A DNA stretch of 64,000 nt from Brachybacterium endophyticum. Its GTDB lineage: Bacteria > Actinomycetota > Actinomycetes > Actinomycetales > Dermabacteraceae. Every line of letters starts with the position of its first letter. The first letter of the stretch is position 1. Shown piece by piece: positions 6,670 to 16,398 of the stretch. A program made the position numbers and the translations under genes. A model generated the notes under the pieces. The model saw only the letters and a list, made by a program, of their open reading frames with translations, did no database searches and was not told the origin of the DNA. The stretch lies in the NCBI RefSeq assembly GCF_003130585.1, contig NZ_QFKX01000001.1, forward strand, positions 124,001-188,000, read 5' to 3'.

Positions 6670-7503
6670 ATGAACGGCCGCACGCTCGCCCGCACCATCT
6701 GCGCCCTGTCCGCGACCACCGTGCTCGCCCTCGGCGTCGCGGCGTGCGACGGCGGCCAGGGGGACGATTCCGGCGGTGGATCGTCGGCCGATCAGCAGAA
6801 GACCAGCGACGGCGGCGGAGGAGACGGCGCCGAGGGCACCTCGGCCGACGAAGACTCCGACAAGGATTCGGGCACGGCCTCCGACGGCGGCAGCGACGAG
6901 GCCGGCGGCACGAAGGACTCGGAGGACCCGTCCTCGTCCGACGATGCGTCGAAGAACGATGACACGTCGAAGGGCGATGACTCCGGGACGAGCGAGGCGC
7001 CCTCGAACCACAAGGGCAAGGACTCCGGGACGACCACCGGCAAGGCCACCGGCGGCGGCCCGAACGACAAGGTCTCCGAGTGCTCGTCGGGGAACCTCGA
7101 CGTGGGCGTCGAACAGGGCGATTCCGCGGCGGGCAGCACGCTCTACACGATCACCTTCACCAACACCGGCGACGATCCCTGCCGCATCGGCGGGTACCCG
7201 GGCGTCTCGGCCGTCGGCGAGGGCAACGGCAGCCAGGTGGGTCAGCCCGCCGCGCACTCGGGACAGAAGGGGTCGGGCGCCGTGCTGATCCCCAACGGCC
7301 ATGCCCAGTCGACCCTGAGGGCGGTCAACATCGGCGACGACGGCGGGCCGCTCGGCAAGGAGTGCAAGGCGACCACGGCCGACGGATTCCGGATCTACCC
7401 GCCGAACTCCACGAAGGCGAAGTACGTCGAGCAGGACAGCTTCGACGCCTGCGCCGGGGACGTCGAGTGGCTGACGACCGACGGTGTCCACGGCATGAAG
7501 TGA
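6670..7503 (+). CDS. DUF4232 domain lipoprotein
   Basis: A 277-residue exported lipoprotein. It has a Sec signal with lipobox V-A-A-C (Cys24 region), then about 115 residues of Ser/Asp/Gly/Lys-rich low-complexity linker, then a C-terminal DUF4232 domain with paired cysteines (S-E-C-S-S ... D-P-C-R-I-G-G-Y-P-G ... K-E-C ... D-A-C). DUF4232 domains are common on actinobacterial cell-surface lipoproteins and have no known biochemical role. It is transcribed divergently from the MFS operon and converges on the sulfatase, with only 19 bp between stops and no clear hairpin. The acidic linker probably spans the cell wall. Confidence 0.85.
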   Translation: MNGRTLARTICALSATTVLALGVAACDGGQGDDSGGGSSADQQKTSDGGGGDGAEGTSADEDSDKDSGTASDGGSDEAGGTKDSEDPSSSDDASKNDDTSKGDDSGTSEAPSNHKGKDSGTTTGKATGGGPNDKVSECSSGNLDVGVEQGDSAAGSTLYTITFTNTGDDPCRIGGYPGVSAVGEGNGSQVGQPAAHSGQKGSGAVLIPNGHAQSTLRAVNIGDDGGPLGKECKATTADGFRIYPPNSTKAKYVEQDSFDACAGDVEWLTTDGVHGMK

Positions 7504-7522
7504 GCCGGGCGCTGATCCCGCG

Positions 7523-9013
7523 TCAGCCCTCGTCCTCGCTCGCGCCCTCGGCCCAGCGCCAGTTGTGCGCGACGGTGCGCGGCCGGTACGCCCCGTCGGG
7601 CAGGTCGTCGGCCACGCGCATCATCCACAGGGCGAGCGCCCGGTACAGCCGGGCCGCGACGTCGGCCGAGTCCGGATCCTCGATCAGGTTGTCCACCTGC
7701 GCGGGATCCTCCTGCAGGTCGTAGAGGAACGCCTCGCCGAGGTCGTCCATGATCAGGGCGTGGCGGCCGTCGCCGACCATGCGCATCTCCCCGCTCTGGG
7801 TGACCGAGTTCAGTTCGTCGAAGGACCGGCCCTCGTAGGGGAAGTGCAGGGGTGGGTGATCCCCCTCGCGGTAGGAGACGCCGCCGTAGCCGTGCTCGAC
7901 GTAGATCGTCGAGAACTCCCGCGGCGGCGCGACCTCGCCCTCCAGCAGGGGCAGCAGGGAGCGACCCTGCACGCCGGGCGGGATCGCCGCACGCACCCTC
8001 TCGGCGATCGTCGGCAGCAGGTCCACGATCGAGACCAGCTCGGACCGGCGCTGCGCGGCGATGCCCGGTCCTGTCATCCCGAGCGGGATCCGGGTGAGCG
8101 CCTCCGGCAGGCCGACGCCCTTGCGCTGCAGCCCGTACTCGCCCACCAGGTCCCCGTGATCGCTCAGGACCACCACGATCGTGTCCTCCAACGTGGGCCC
8201 CAGGTGGTCGAGCAGTCGCCCGATCTGGTCGTCGAGGAGCCGGAGCATGCCCAGGTAGTTCGCGCGCAGTCGTCGCCACTCGTGGTCGAAGCCGGGGCGC
8301 TTGTCCTCGATGAGGTCGTGCAACCAGCGGAACCGCCAGCCCAGCCGCCCCAGCACCTCGGGCCCGGCGTCCCGGTCGGGCACCTGGTCGGGGTCGAACA
8401 GGCTGAAGTAGGGCTCGGGCACCTGGTACGGGTTGTGCGGCTCGGGGAAGGAGACCCAGAGCAGGAACGGATCCGCCGCGGCGGCGTCCGTCCCGCCCTG
8501 GTCGAGGGCTTCGAGGGCGCCGTCGACGATGCGCGCGGGCAGCTGCGCGTCGACCGGGAACGGGGTCGGGGTGTGCGCTACCGAATGGTCGAGCTCCCGG
8601 AGCCAGGCGTCGAAGGCCTCGTGCTCCGCGGACTCGGCCGGCCCGCCCTCGTGCCAGAACGGGCCGTGGAAGCTGTCGAAGTCGTCGGGCTCGGGGTGCA
8701 TGTGCGGCTTGCCGGCGAAGTGCAGGCGGTATCCGCGCTCCCGCAGCACGTCGAGCAGGTCCGAGGAGTAGAGGGCGTCCTGGGGTGTGGAGTTCTGGCG
8801 CACCCGATGGGCGGAGGGGAACCGACCGGTCAGCAGGCTCGTGCGCGCCGGCACGCAGGTGGGGGAGCTGGTGTGGGCGTGATCGAAGCGGGTCCCGCCG
8901 TCCAGCAGGGCGTCCACGCGCGGCATGGTGTCCGGTCCGCCCTCGGCTGCGGTGAGACCCACGCGCTGCTGGTCGGTCATCACGATCAGGATGTTCGGGC
9001 GGTCGGTCGGCAT
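7523..9013 (-). CDS. Type I sulfatase (formylglycine-dependent)
   Basis: A 496-residue arylsulfatase-family enzyme. The N-terminus I-L-I-V-M-T-D-Q-Q provides the first metal-binding aspartate. C-V-P-A-R (Cys53) is the C-x-P-x-R signature whose cysteine is oxidised to formylglycine. L-S-D-H-G-D lies mid-protein. No signal peptide is seen, so it is cytoplasmic. It resembles choline-sulfatase/N-sulfoglucosamine-type sulfatases, but the substrate cannot be fixed. No formylglycine-generating enzyme gene is in the window, so that activity must come from elsewhere. It is monocistronic, convergent with the DUF4232 gene and divergent from dps. Confidence 0.88.
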   Translation of the reverse strand: MPTDRPNILIVMTDQQRVGLTAAEGGPDTMPRVDALLDGGTRFDHAHTSSPTCVPARTSLLTGRFPSAHRVRQNSTPQDALYSSDLLDVLRERGYRLHFAGKPHMHPEPDDFDSFHGPFWHEGGPAESAEHEAFDAWLRELDHSVAHTPTPFPVDAQLPARIVDGALEALDQGGTDAAAADPFLLWVSFPEPHNPYQVPEPYFSLFDPDQVPDRDAGPEVLGRLGWRFRWLHDLIEDKRPGFDHEWRRLRANYLGMLRLLDDQIGRLLDHLGPTLEDTIVVVLSDHGDLVGEYGLQRKGVGLPEALTRIPLGMTGPGIAAQRRSELVSIVDLLPTIAERVRAAIPPGVQGRSLLPLLEGEVAPPREFSTIYVEHGYGGVSYREGDHPPLHFPYEGRSFDELNSVTQSGEMRMVGDGRHALIMDDLGEAFLYDLQEDPAQVDNLIEDPDSADVAARLYRALALWMMRVADDLPDGAYRPRTVAHNWRWAEGASEDEG

Positions 9014-9200
9014 GGGGCTCGGATCCTTCCGGCCGCGGCCCCGGTGCCGCGGCGACGTCGTGAAACTATCGCAGGCGCCCTCGCCCAGAACTGTTCGCCC
9101 ATCGAAGAATTGGCCGCGGGAAGGGGTCGCAGCTCTTGCCCGAGTGGTCGTGCGGGCATAACGTCGAAGACGTCCGACGCCTCGAGATCAGGAGAAGATC

Positions 9201-9728
9201 ATGCCGGAGTCAGTCGACGTCCCCACCCCCGCAGGTGCCGAGCGCACCCGCACCGAGAACGCCGAGGGCGGGTTCCTCGCCTCCGACGCGCTGGCCAAGA
9301 ACCTCCAGGAAGTGCTGGTCCAGCTCATCGCCCTCCACCTGGTGGGCAAGCAGGCGCACTGGAACATCGTGGGCCCGAACTTCCGGGACCTGCACCTGAA
9401 CCTCGACGAGGTCGTGGACATCGCCCGTGAGGCCTCCGACGACGTGGCCGAGCGCATGCGCGCCCTGCACGCCACGCCCGACGGCCGCCCCGCCGTGGTC
9501 GCCGAGCAGAGCGCCCTGCCGGAGTTCGAGCAGGGCGAGATCCTGACGCACGACGCGATCGATCTGGTCACCAAGGCGATCGAGGCGACCGTGGGCACCA
9601 TGCGTCACGTGCACGACGAGGTCGACGAGGCCGATCCGACCTCGGCCGACATCCTGCACGGGATCATCGAGAAGCTCGAGCAGCAGGCCTGGTTCGTCAG
9701 CGCCGAGACGCGCACCCCGTCGAACTGA
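9201..9728 (+). CDS. dps: Dps-family DNA-protection ferritin
   Basis: A 175-residue ferritin-like protein. The intersubunit ferroxidase residues are present: H in Q-A-H-W-N-I-V-G-P-N-F, then D and E in L-H-L-N-L-D-E-V-V-D. Dps assembles as a dodecamer that stores iron, consumes peroxide and in many species binds DNA. An N-terminal extension of about 20 residues precedes the helix bundle. The ATG is preceded by AGGAGAAG. The gene is followed after 12 nt by a strong hairpin terminator and is monocistronic. The divergent gap to the sulfatase (9014-9200) must hold its promoter; I see no clear oxidative-stress operator. Confidence 0.92.
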   Translation: MPESVDVPTPAGAERTRTENAEGGFLASDALAKNLQEVLVQLIALHLVGKQAHWNIVGPNFRDLHLNLDEVVDIAREASDDVAERMRALHATPDGRPAVVAEQSALPEFEQGEILTHDAIDLVTKAIEATVGTMRHVHDEVDEADPTSADILHGIIEKLEQQAWFVSAETRTPSN

Positions 9729-9740
9729 CAGCACACGCTC

Positions 9741-9780
9741 ACAAGGGCGCCGCAGGTCATCCGGCCTGCGGCGCCCTTGT
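9741..9780 (+). terminator. dps terminator
   Basis: Perfect 16-bp stem (9741-9756 with 9765-9780, ACAAGGGCGCCGCAGG and its complement), 8-nt loop, 12 nt after the dps stop. No U-tract beyond TTGTGTGTG, as usual in high-GC genomes. Confidence 0.9.
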
Positions 9781-9922
9781 GTGTGCAGGGAGCAGGGTCG
9801 ACGTCGTACGAGTGTCTCGCCCCTGTGCCGCCGGGGGATGACGCCGAGATCAGTGTCTGGTCGGAGGGCGTCGGAACCGCCGTGGGACGCGCGGCGGCAG
9901 TGACCGCCGGGACTCTGGAGGC

Positions 9923-11230
9923 ATGCTCAGAACGACATCCCTCATTCCCGCCCTCACCAACGATCCTCCTGCCTCGTCGCCCACGGCCGTGCTGCAACGG
10001 CCACGCGCATCCGGCATGGCCCGCATCGAGTCCCTCGACCTGGCGCGCCTGCTCGCGATCCTCGGCATGATGGCCAGCCACCTGCTGGTCCCGGTCACGA
10101 TGAGCCGTGGCGGGCCGGCCTGGCAGATGCTCTCGGCGCGGATCGCGAGCGTGCTGGCCGAGGGCACCTCGGCGACCCTGTTCGCGGTGATCGGCGGCTG
10201 CAGCATGGTGCTCGCCTCCCGGCAGCGTCTGGCCCAGGGCGACAGGGTGGGCGCCGTGCGCAGCGCAGTGACGCGTGGTGCGCTCGTGGTGGTCATCGGC
10301 CTGGCGCTGGGCTTCGTGCCGACTTGGGTGACCGTCGTGCTCGTGCCGTTCGGGGTGGGGATGATGCTCACGGCGCCGCTGTTGCTGTGCTCGAGTCGCA
10401 TCCTTCTCGCTGTCGCCGCGCTGCTCACGGCGGTCGGTGGCTGGCTCAACGCGACCGTGCGCTCCCGGCTCGACGTGGTCCAGGAGATCGGCAACGTGAC
10501 ACCTCTGGACGTCGCACAGCCGTTCACGCTGCTGCGAGGTCTTGCGCTGACCGGGATGTATCCGCTGATCACGTGGCTGCCGTTCCTGCTGCTCGGCGTG
10601 GTGCTGATGCGCTCGCTGCTCGGCGCGATCACCGAGGGCAGGACACGGCGCTGGGCGACGATCGCTTCGTGCATCGGTGCCGGGGTGGCGGCCCTGGCCT
10701 ACGGCGCCTCCGCCGTCACCAGGTCGTGGGCGCTCGGGCAGGGCGTCGATCGGATGCTCCTGGACCTGCACGGCTTCGGGGCGCCCGTGCGCCGGGATCC
10801 CTGGGTGCAGCTGCTGGCCAGTCCGCACACCGGTTCCATCGCCGACATGGTCGCCACTGCAGGTGTCGCCGTCGCGGTGATCGGCCTGCTCACGCTGATG
10901 GTCCCGCCGACGCGGCAGCTCACGCGGACCCTGCCGCGTGCTCTGCGCAGCGCGGGCGCGGCCCCGCTGAGCATCTACACCCTCCACGTGCTCCTGACCG
11001 GCGTCGCCATGATGCTCGCCCTCGTGCTCGCCGGTCCTGATGCGTTCGAGGCCGCCCCCTGGTACGTCGCGGGCATCGGGATCCTGGCGATCCACCTCGT
11101 GATCGTCCTGGGCGTCGGAGCGCTGCTCTCGGCTCGGGGGAGCAGGGGGCCGCTCGAGGCGCTCGTCAGCGGGATCGCGCGGCGTGCCGGGGGTCCTCGG
11201 ACCCGGCCCACCACTCCTCGCCGCAGCTGA
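9923..11230 (+). CDS. DUF418-type multi-spanning membrane protein
   Basis: A 435-residue integral membrane protein with about 10 hydrophobic helices. The N-terminal S-L-D-L-A-R-L-L-A-I-L-G-M helix (from residue 36) and C-terminal P-L-S-I-Y-T-L-H region are typical of the DUF418/DUF1624 acyltransferase-related family. Proteins of this family are thought to modify or export acylated surface molecules, but function is unproven. GGAG lies 5 nt before the ATG at 9923; an internal ATG at 10016 (M-A-R-I-E-S) would give a shorter, more typical N-terminus. The last 65 nt overlap, tail to tail, the zinc-ribbon gene on the opposite strand. Confidence 0.75.
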   Translation: MLRTTSLIPALTNDPPASSPTAVLQRPRASGMARIESLDLARLLAILGMMASHLLVPVTMSRGGPAWQMLSARIASVLAEGTSATLFAVIGGCSMVLASRQRLAQGDRVGAVRSAVTRGALVVVIGLALGFVPTWVTVVLVPFGVGMMLTAPLLLCSSRILLAVAALLTAVGGWLNATVRSRLDVVQEIGNVTPLDVAQPFTLLRGLALTGMYPLITWLPFLLLGVVLMRSLLGAITEGRTRRWATIASCIGAGVAALAYGASAVTRSWALGQGVDRMLLDLHGFGAPVRRDPWVQLLASPHTGSIADMVATAGVAVAVIGLLTLMVPPTRQLTRTLPRALRSAGAAPLSIYTLHVLLTGVAMMLALVLAGPDAFEAAPWYVAGIGILAIHLVIVLGVGALLSARGSRGPLEALVSGIARRAGGPRTRPTTPRRS

Positions 11231-11432
11231 GGCAGGAGCGGTCCGGCCCGATGCCGCAGCATCCCGAGAACTCGACCCAGGGCGGAGCATCATCGTCGGC
11301 TCCGGCCAGGACCATCCCGATCACGCGGTGGATCACCTCGGCGGAGCCGCAGAACGGGCACACGCCGCGCTCGCCCCAGGTGCTGGGGCCGTCGAGGTCG
11401 CTGCCATCGGCGCGCGGCGGAACGATCATCAT
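11166..11432 (-). CDS. Small zinc-ribbon-like protein
   Basis: An 88-residue protein with two likely zinc knuckles: C-P-F-C-G near residue 25 and C-C-G-I-G-P-D-R-S-C-L-S-C-G near 58-70. It starts at an ATG in the sequence ATGATGAT, without a strong ribosome site. It is tail-to-tail overlapping by 65 nt with the DUF418 gene. The cysteine pairs are strongly organised, which supports a real gene rather than an antisense artefact. Function is unknown. It might be a nucleic-acid-binding or redox-sensing small protein. Confidence 0.65.
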   Translation of the reverse strand: MMIVPPRADGSDLDGPSTWGERGVCPFCGSAEVIHRVIGMVLAGADDDAPPWVEFSGCCGIGPDRSCLSCGEEWWAGSEDPRHAARSR

Positions 11433-11607
11433 GGCCTCATCCTGCCGCCGGGGTGGGACGAACGAAGCAGCACCTCACGGCGTGCCCCGGCGCGGACTGC
11501 TCATCGGCGCCTGATCGAAGGAACCCGTCCGCGATACTGATGGCACGGACGCATCGCTGCGCCTCGGCCCCGGCGAGAGCCCGTTCGACATGCCCACGGA
11601 TCGGGGC

Positions 11608-11633
11608 TGTCGATTTCCTCGACCCCGTTCGAC
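11608..11633 (+). promoter_or_regulatory. Candidate ECF42 promoter of the YCII-sigma operon
   Basis: TGTCGA (11608-11613), 16-nt spacer, CGAC (11630-11633), 50 bp before the YCII start. The described ECF42 promoter consensus is TGTCGA at -35 and CGA/TC at -10. The site therefore fits autoregulation by the sigma factor encoded two genes down. Confidence 0.65.
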
Positions 11634-11682
11634 AACAGGGTGAGGACGGCGAGAGACGCCGCCTCTGACGAAGGAGGATCTG

Positions 11683-12054
11683 ATGGCCCGCTACACCGTT
11701 TTCCTGTACCACCCGGCGGATCAGCGCGAGACCGACCCCGAGAAGCTCGAGGCACTGATGGCCGAGCACGATGCGCATGGCAAGGAGCTCGTGGAGGAGG
11801 GGGTGATGATCTTCGGGTCACCGCTGGAGGACCACGACGCGACCACCTCGATCCGCGCCGACACCGTCGTCGACGGGCCGTTCGTCGAGGTCAACGAGGT
11901 GATCGTGGGCTTCTACGTGATCGACGTGCCTGATCTCGACGCCGCGCTCGCCGTCGCCCGGCGCAACCCGATCATCCACCAGGGCGGCGGCGTCGAGGTG
12001 CGGCCGATGGCGAGCGATGACGACCCGGGGACCCAGGGCTGTGCCGGGTCCTGA
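11683..12054 (+). CDS. YCII/DGPF-domain protein
   Basis: A 123-residue YciI-like protein with the family motif D-G-P-F (near residue 65) followed by E-V-I-V-G-F-Y-V-I-D. DGPF proteins are small ferredoxin-fold proteins that are the hallmark partner of ECF42 sigma factors. The start has a strong AAGGAGG. Its 3' end overlaps the sigma gene by 38 nt, indicating translational coupling. The biochemical role is unknown. A candidate ECF42-type promoter stands immediately upstream. Confidence 0.9.
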   Translation: MARYTVFLYHPADQRETDPEKLEALMAEHDAHGKELVEEGVMIFGSPLEDHDATTSIRADTVVDGPFVEVNEVIVGFYVIDVPDLDAALAVARRNPIIHQGGGVEVRPMASDDDPGTQGCAGS

Positions 12055-13420
12055 CCGGAGCCGACGGGAGTACGTGCATCCGTCGGAGCACGAGCGGGCG
12101 GCCTCGACACGCAGCAGCGTCGAGGCCGCCCACCGTGCGCACTGGGGATCGGTGCTCGCCTCCACGCTCGCCCTCACCCGGGACCTCGACCTCGCCGAGG
12201 ACTCTGCCCAGGAGGCCTTCTCGCACGCGCTGACCTCATGGGCCGACGAGGGCGTTCCAGCGAACCCCGGGGGGTGGCTCGCGACCGTGGCGCGTCGGCG
12301 CGCCCTGGACACGATGCGCCGCAGCGAGACCCTCCAGCGCAAGCTCCCGCTGCTGATCTGGTCCGAGGACACCGCCCCGGGCGCAGGCGGCGGCACCGGC
12401 GCCCGGACCGGGGCGGGGGTCGAGGGCGAGGCCGACGCCAGGATCCAGGACGAGGAGCACCCCGTCGTGCTCGACGAGCAGCTGCGGCTGATCTTCCTGG
12501 CGGCGCACCCCGCTCTCGCCCCCGAGTCGCGGATCGCGCTGACGCTGCGCCTGGTGCGCGGCGTGCCCACGGCCGACATCGCCGCGGCGTTCCTGGTCAG
12601 CGAGAGCACGATGGCCGCGCGTCTCACGCGCGCGAAGAAACGCATCCGGGTGAGCCGGATCCCGTGCCGGGTGCCGGGCCCCGGGGAGATCGACGCCCGG
12701 GTCGTCGACGTCCTGGACGTGCTCTCCGTGCTGCTCGCCACCGGTGGCGACCCCAACGGCGAACCCGGGGAGGGGGCTCCCGCCTCGGACGCGGCGGTAC
12801 GCATCCTCGAGACCCTGCATCGCCTGCTCCCCGGGCACACGGAGATCCATGGTCTGCTCGCCCAGGCCCTCGCCCAGCGGGCACGGGAGTCGACCCGGTT
12901 CGACGCGGCACGCAGGCCGGTGGCCCTGGCCGAGCAGGACCGCTCTCGCTGGGACCGCGACCTGCTGGACCGGGCCGACGCGCTCGTGCTGGACGGGCTC
13001 GCCCGCGGCGGGCGCGGTCCCTACCTGCTGCAGGGAGCGATCGCCGCGGCGGTCGCCGTCCCCGACGAGTCGCAGGAGGTGGACTGGGCGGAGGTCCTCG
13101 AGCTGTACGACGTGCTCCTGGTGCACTGGCCCACCGCGATCGTGCGGTTGGGCAGGGCCGTGGCGCTCGCCGAGCTCGAGGGCCCGCTCGCGGCTCTCGC
13201 CGCCCTCGAGCCGCTCGCCGAGACCCTCGATGCCCACCGGCACTTCCATGTCATCCGCGGTGAGCTGCTGCAGCGCGCGGGCCGCGACGACGAGGCCGCG
13301 GCCCCATTCCGCACCGCCCTGCAGCGCAGGGGCGGACCCGGTGACACGGCCGTGCTCGAAGGGAGGATGCAGCAGCTGGGAAGCGCCCCGTGGTCGCCGA
13401 CGGGAGGACCCGCCGGCTGA
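12017..13420 (+). CDS. ECF42-group RNA polymerase sigma factor with C-terminal extension
   Basis: A 467-residue sigma-70-family factor of SigJ/ECF42 architecture. Region 2 (about residues 35-100) contains D-L-D-L-A-E-D-S-A-Q-E-A-F, region 4 (about 150-210) contains S-E-S-T-M-A-A-R-L-T-R-A-K-K-R-I, and a roughly 250-residue C-terminal DUF6596/TPR-like extension follows. No anti-sigma gene is present, in line with ECF42 control by the extension. A Gly/Ala/Arg-rich insert (about 118-135) separates regions 2 and 4. It overlaps the YCII gene by 38 nt. It directs RNA polymerase to TGTCGA-type promoters, the nearest being at 11608. It converges on recQ. Confidence 0.9.
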   Translation: MTTRGPRAVPGPDRSRREYVHPSEHERAASTRSSVEAAHRAHWGSVLASTLALTRDLDLAEDSAQEAFSHALTSWADEGVPANPGGWLATVARRRALDTMRRSETLQRKLPLLIWSEDTAPGAGGGTGARTGAGVEGEADARIQDEEHPVVLDEQLRLIFLAAHPALAPESRIALTLRLVRGVPTADIAAAFLVSESTMAARLTRAKKRIRVSRIPCRVPGPGEIDARVVDVLDVLSVLLATGGDPNGEPGEGAPASDAAVRILETLHRLLPGHTEIHGLLAQALAQRARESTRFDAARRPVALAEQDRSRWDRDLLDRADALVLDGLARGGRGPYLLQGAIAAAVAVPDESQEVDWAEVLELYDVLLVHWPTAIVRLGRAVALAELEGPLAALAALEPLAETLDAHRHFHVIRGELLQRAGRDDEAAAPFRTALQRRGGPGDTAVLEGRMQQLGSAPWSPTGGPAG

Positions 13421-13438
13421 GAGCCCGCTCCGTCCCCA

Positions 13439-13473
13439 GGCCTCCGGCCTCAGGCCTCAGGGGGCAGGCCTCG
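13439..13473. repeat. Degenerate heptamer repeat (GGCCTCA)n
   Basis: Five consecutive 7-bp units starting at 13439: GGCCTCC, GGCCTCA, GGCCTCA, GGGGGCA, GGCCTCG. The array lies between the convergent ECF42 and recQ stops, 18 nt after the former. Heptamer arrays of other sequence occur at 48524 and 51567. Confidence 0.6.
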
Positions 13474-13485
13474 GGACATCGTGCC

Positions 13486-15393
<1,908 letters not shown>

Positions 15394-15726
15394 GGGTTCC
15401 AGCCTATGCGGCGCCCGCGCCCGGGTCCGCGCGCTGTGCACGACCCAATGGGCACCGACGCCGGTGGAGGATCCGGTGCGGTCAGGGCCGCTCGCGCGTC
15501 TGCTTCGCGTGGGCACCGGCACCGGTCGTGTGGTCCCGGGGTGGGGCACGGATGCCGGGGATCGGCGCTGGGCCGGGGCCGATGCTCTCATGCAGCGCGG
15601 TCCGGGTGCCGAGCTCGGGTTCCAGGGTGTCCGCTGCCTCCGACACCGGAGTCGTGGCGTGTCTAGGGTGTCCGCATTTCATCGCACCCTCGCCAGGAGG
15701 GCGCAGGAATTCGAGGGGGCCCGTCC
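15394..15726. other. Intergenic region between recQ and SDR pseudogene
   Basis: A 333-bp divergent gap. Several open frames exist but none has both a ribosome site and protein-like composition. It should contain the recQ promoter; no convincing -35/-10 pair or operator is apparent. Confidence 0.5.
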
Positions 15727-16378
15727 ATGAGCAGTCTCGAGGGACGCACGATCCTGATGACCGGAGCCAGCGGGGGGCATCGGGGGAGCGACCGTCGCCC
15801 GCCTTCGCACCGAGGGTGCCGACGTCATCGCCGCCGGCCGCGACCAGGAGAAGCTCGACGCCCTCGCCCGGGAGACCGGTGCGCGCACGCTCGCCTTCGA
15901 CGTCGCCGAGGAGGGGCAGGTCGAGAAGGCGTTGGATGGGCTCGACCAGGTCATGCACACCAATGCGTACAGCGCTCTGCTGATGACCAAGCACGCTGCG
16001 CGACGCATGATCGCCCAGGGACGTGGGGGAGCGATCGTTTACGTCTCCAGCCAGGCGAGACCGGTGGGTCTACGTGGGCACATCGCCTACGGCTCCTCCA
16101 AGGCGGCGATGGACAACAATCACGAGGGTCTCTGCTCTGGAGCTCGGCGAGCGCGGGATCCGCGTGAACGCGATCAACCCGACCGTGGTGATGACGGAGA
16201 TGTCGGCCTGGTACTGGGGCGGCCGGAGATCGAGGGACCTTACGTCGACCAGATGCCCCTGCACCGACGGGCGATCGAGGCCGACATCGCGGGACCGCTC
16301 GTGTTCCTGCTCGGGGACGACGCCGCGATGATCACCGGTGTCTGCCTGCCCCTCGACGGCGGGTACACCAACCGCTGA
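15727..16378 (+). pseudogene. Dicarbonyl/L-xylulose reductase-like SDR, decayed
   Basis: Reading across three frames restores an SDR of the DCXR type. It begins M-S-S-L-E-G-R-T, then T-G-A-S-G-G-I-G, then Y-G-S-S-K, N-P-T-V-V-M-T and L-P-L-D-G-G-Y. Frame breaks are an extra G in the run 15772-15777, an extra A within 16114-16119, and a missing G in the run 16216-16219. About 27 codons are also missing near 15947, which removes the N-N-A-G motif (D-Q-V runs directly into M-H-T-N). The in-frame internal loss, in addition to homopolymer shifts, favours real decay over sequencing error. The last 150 nt still encode an intact C-terminus. It converges on an intact MFS gene. Confidence 0.85.
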
Positions 16379-16398
16379 TCGGGCCTGCCGGGACCGGC

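Noticed and set aside
15394-15591. N-terminal extension of RecQ from upstream starts
   Set aside because: Low-complexity Arg/Ser/Pro sequence with no ribosome site; RecQ homologues begin near the M-H-E-L start.
15772-16219. Programmed frameshifting in the SDR gene
   Set aside because: Three shifts in mixed directions plus an internal deletion; no slippery heptamer with downstream structure.
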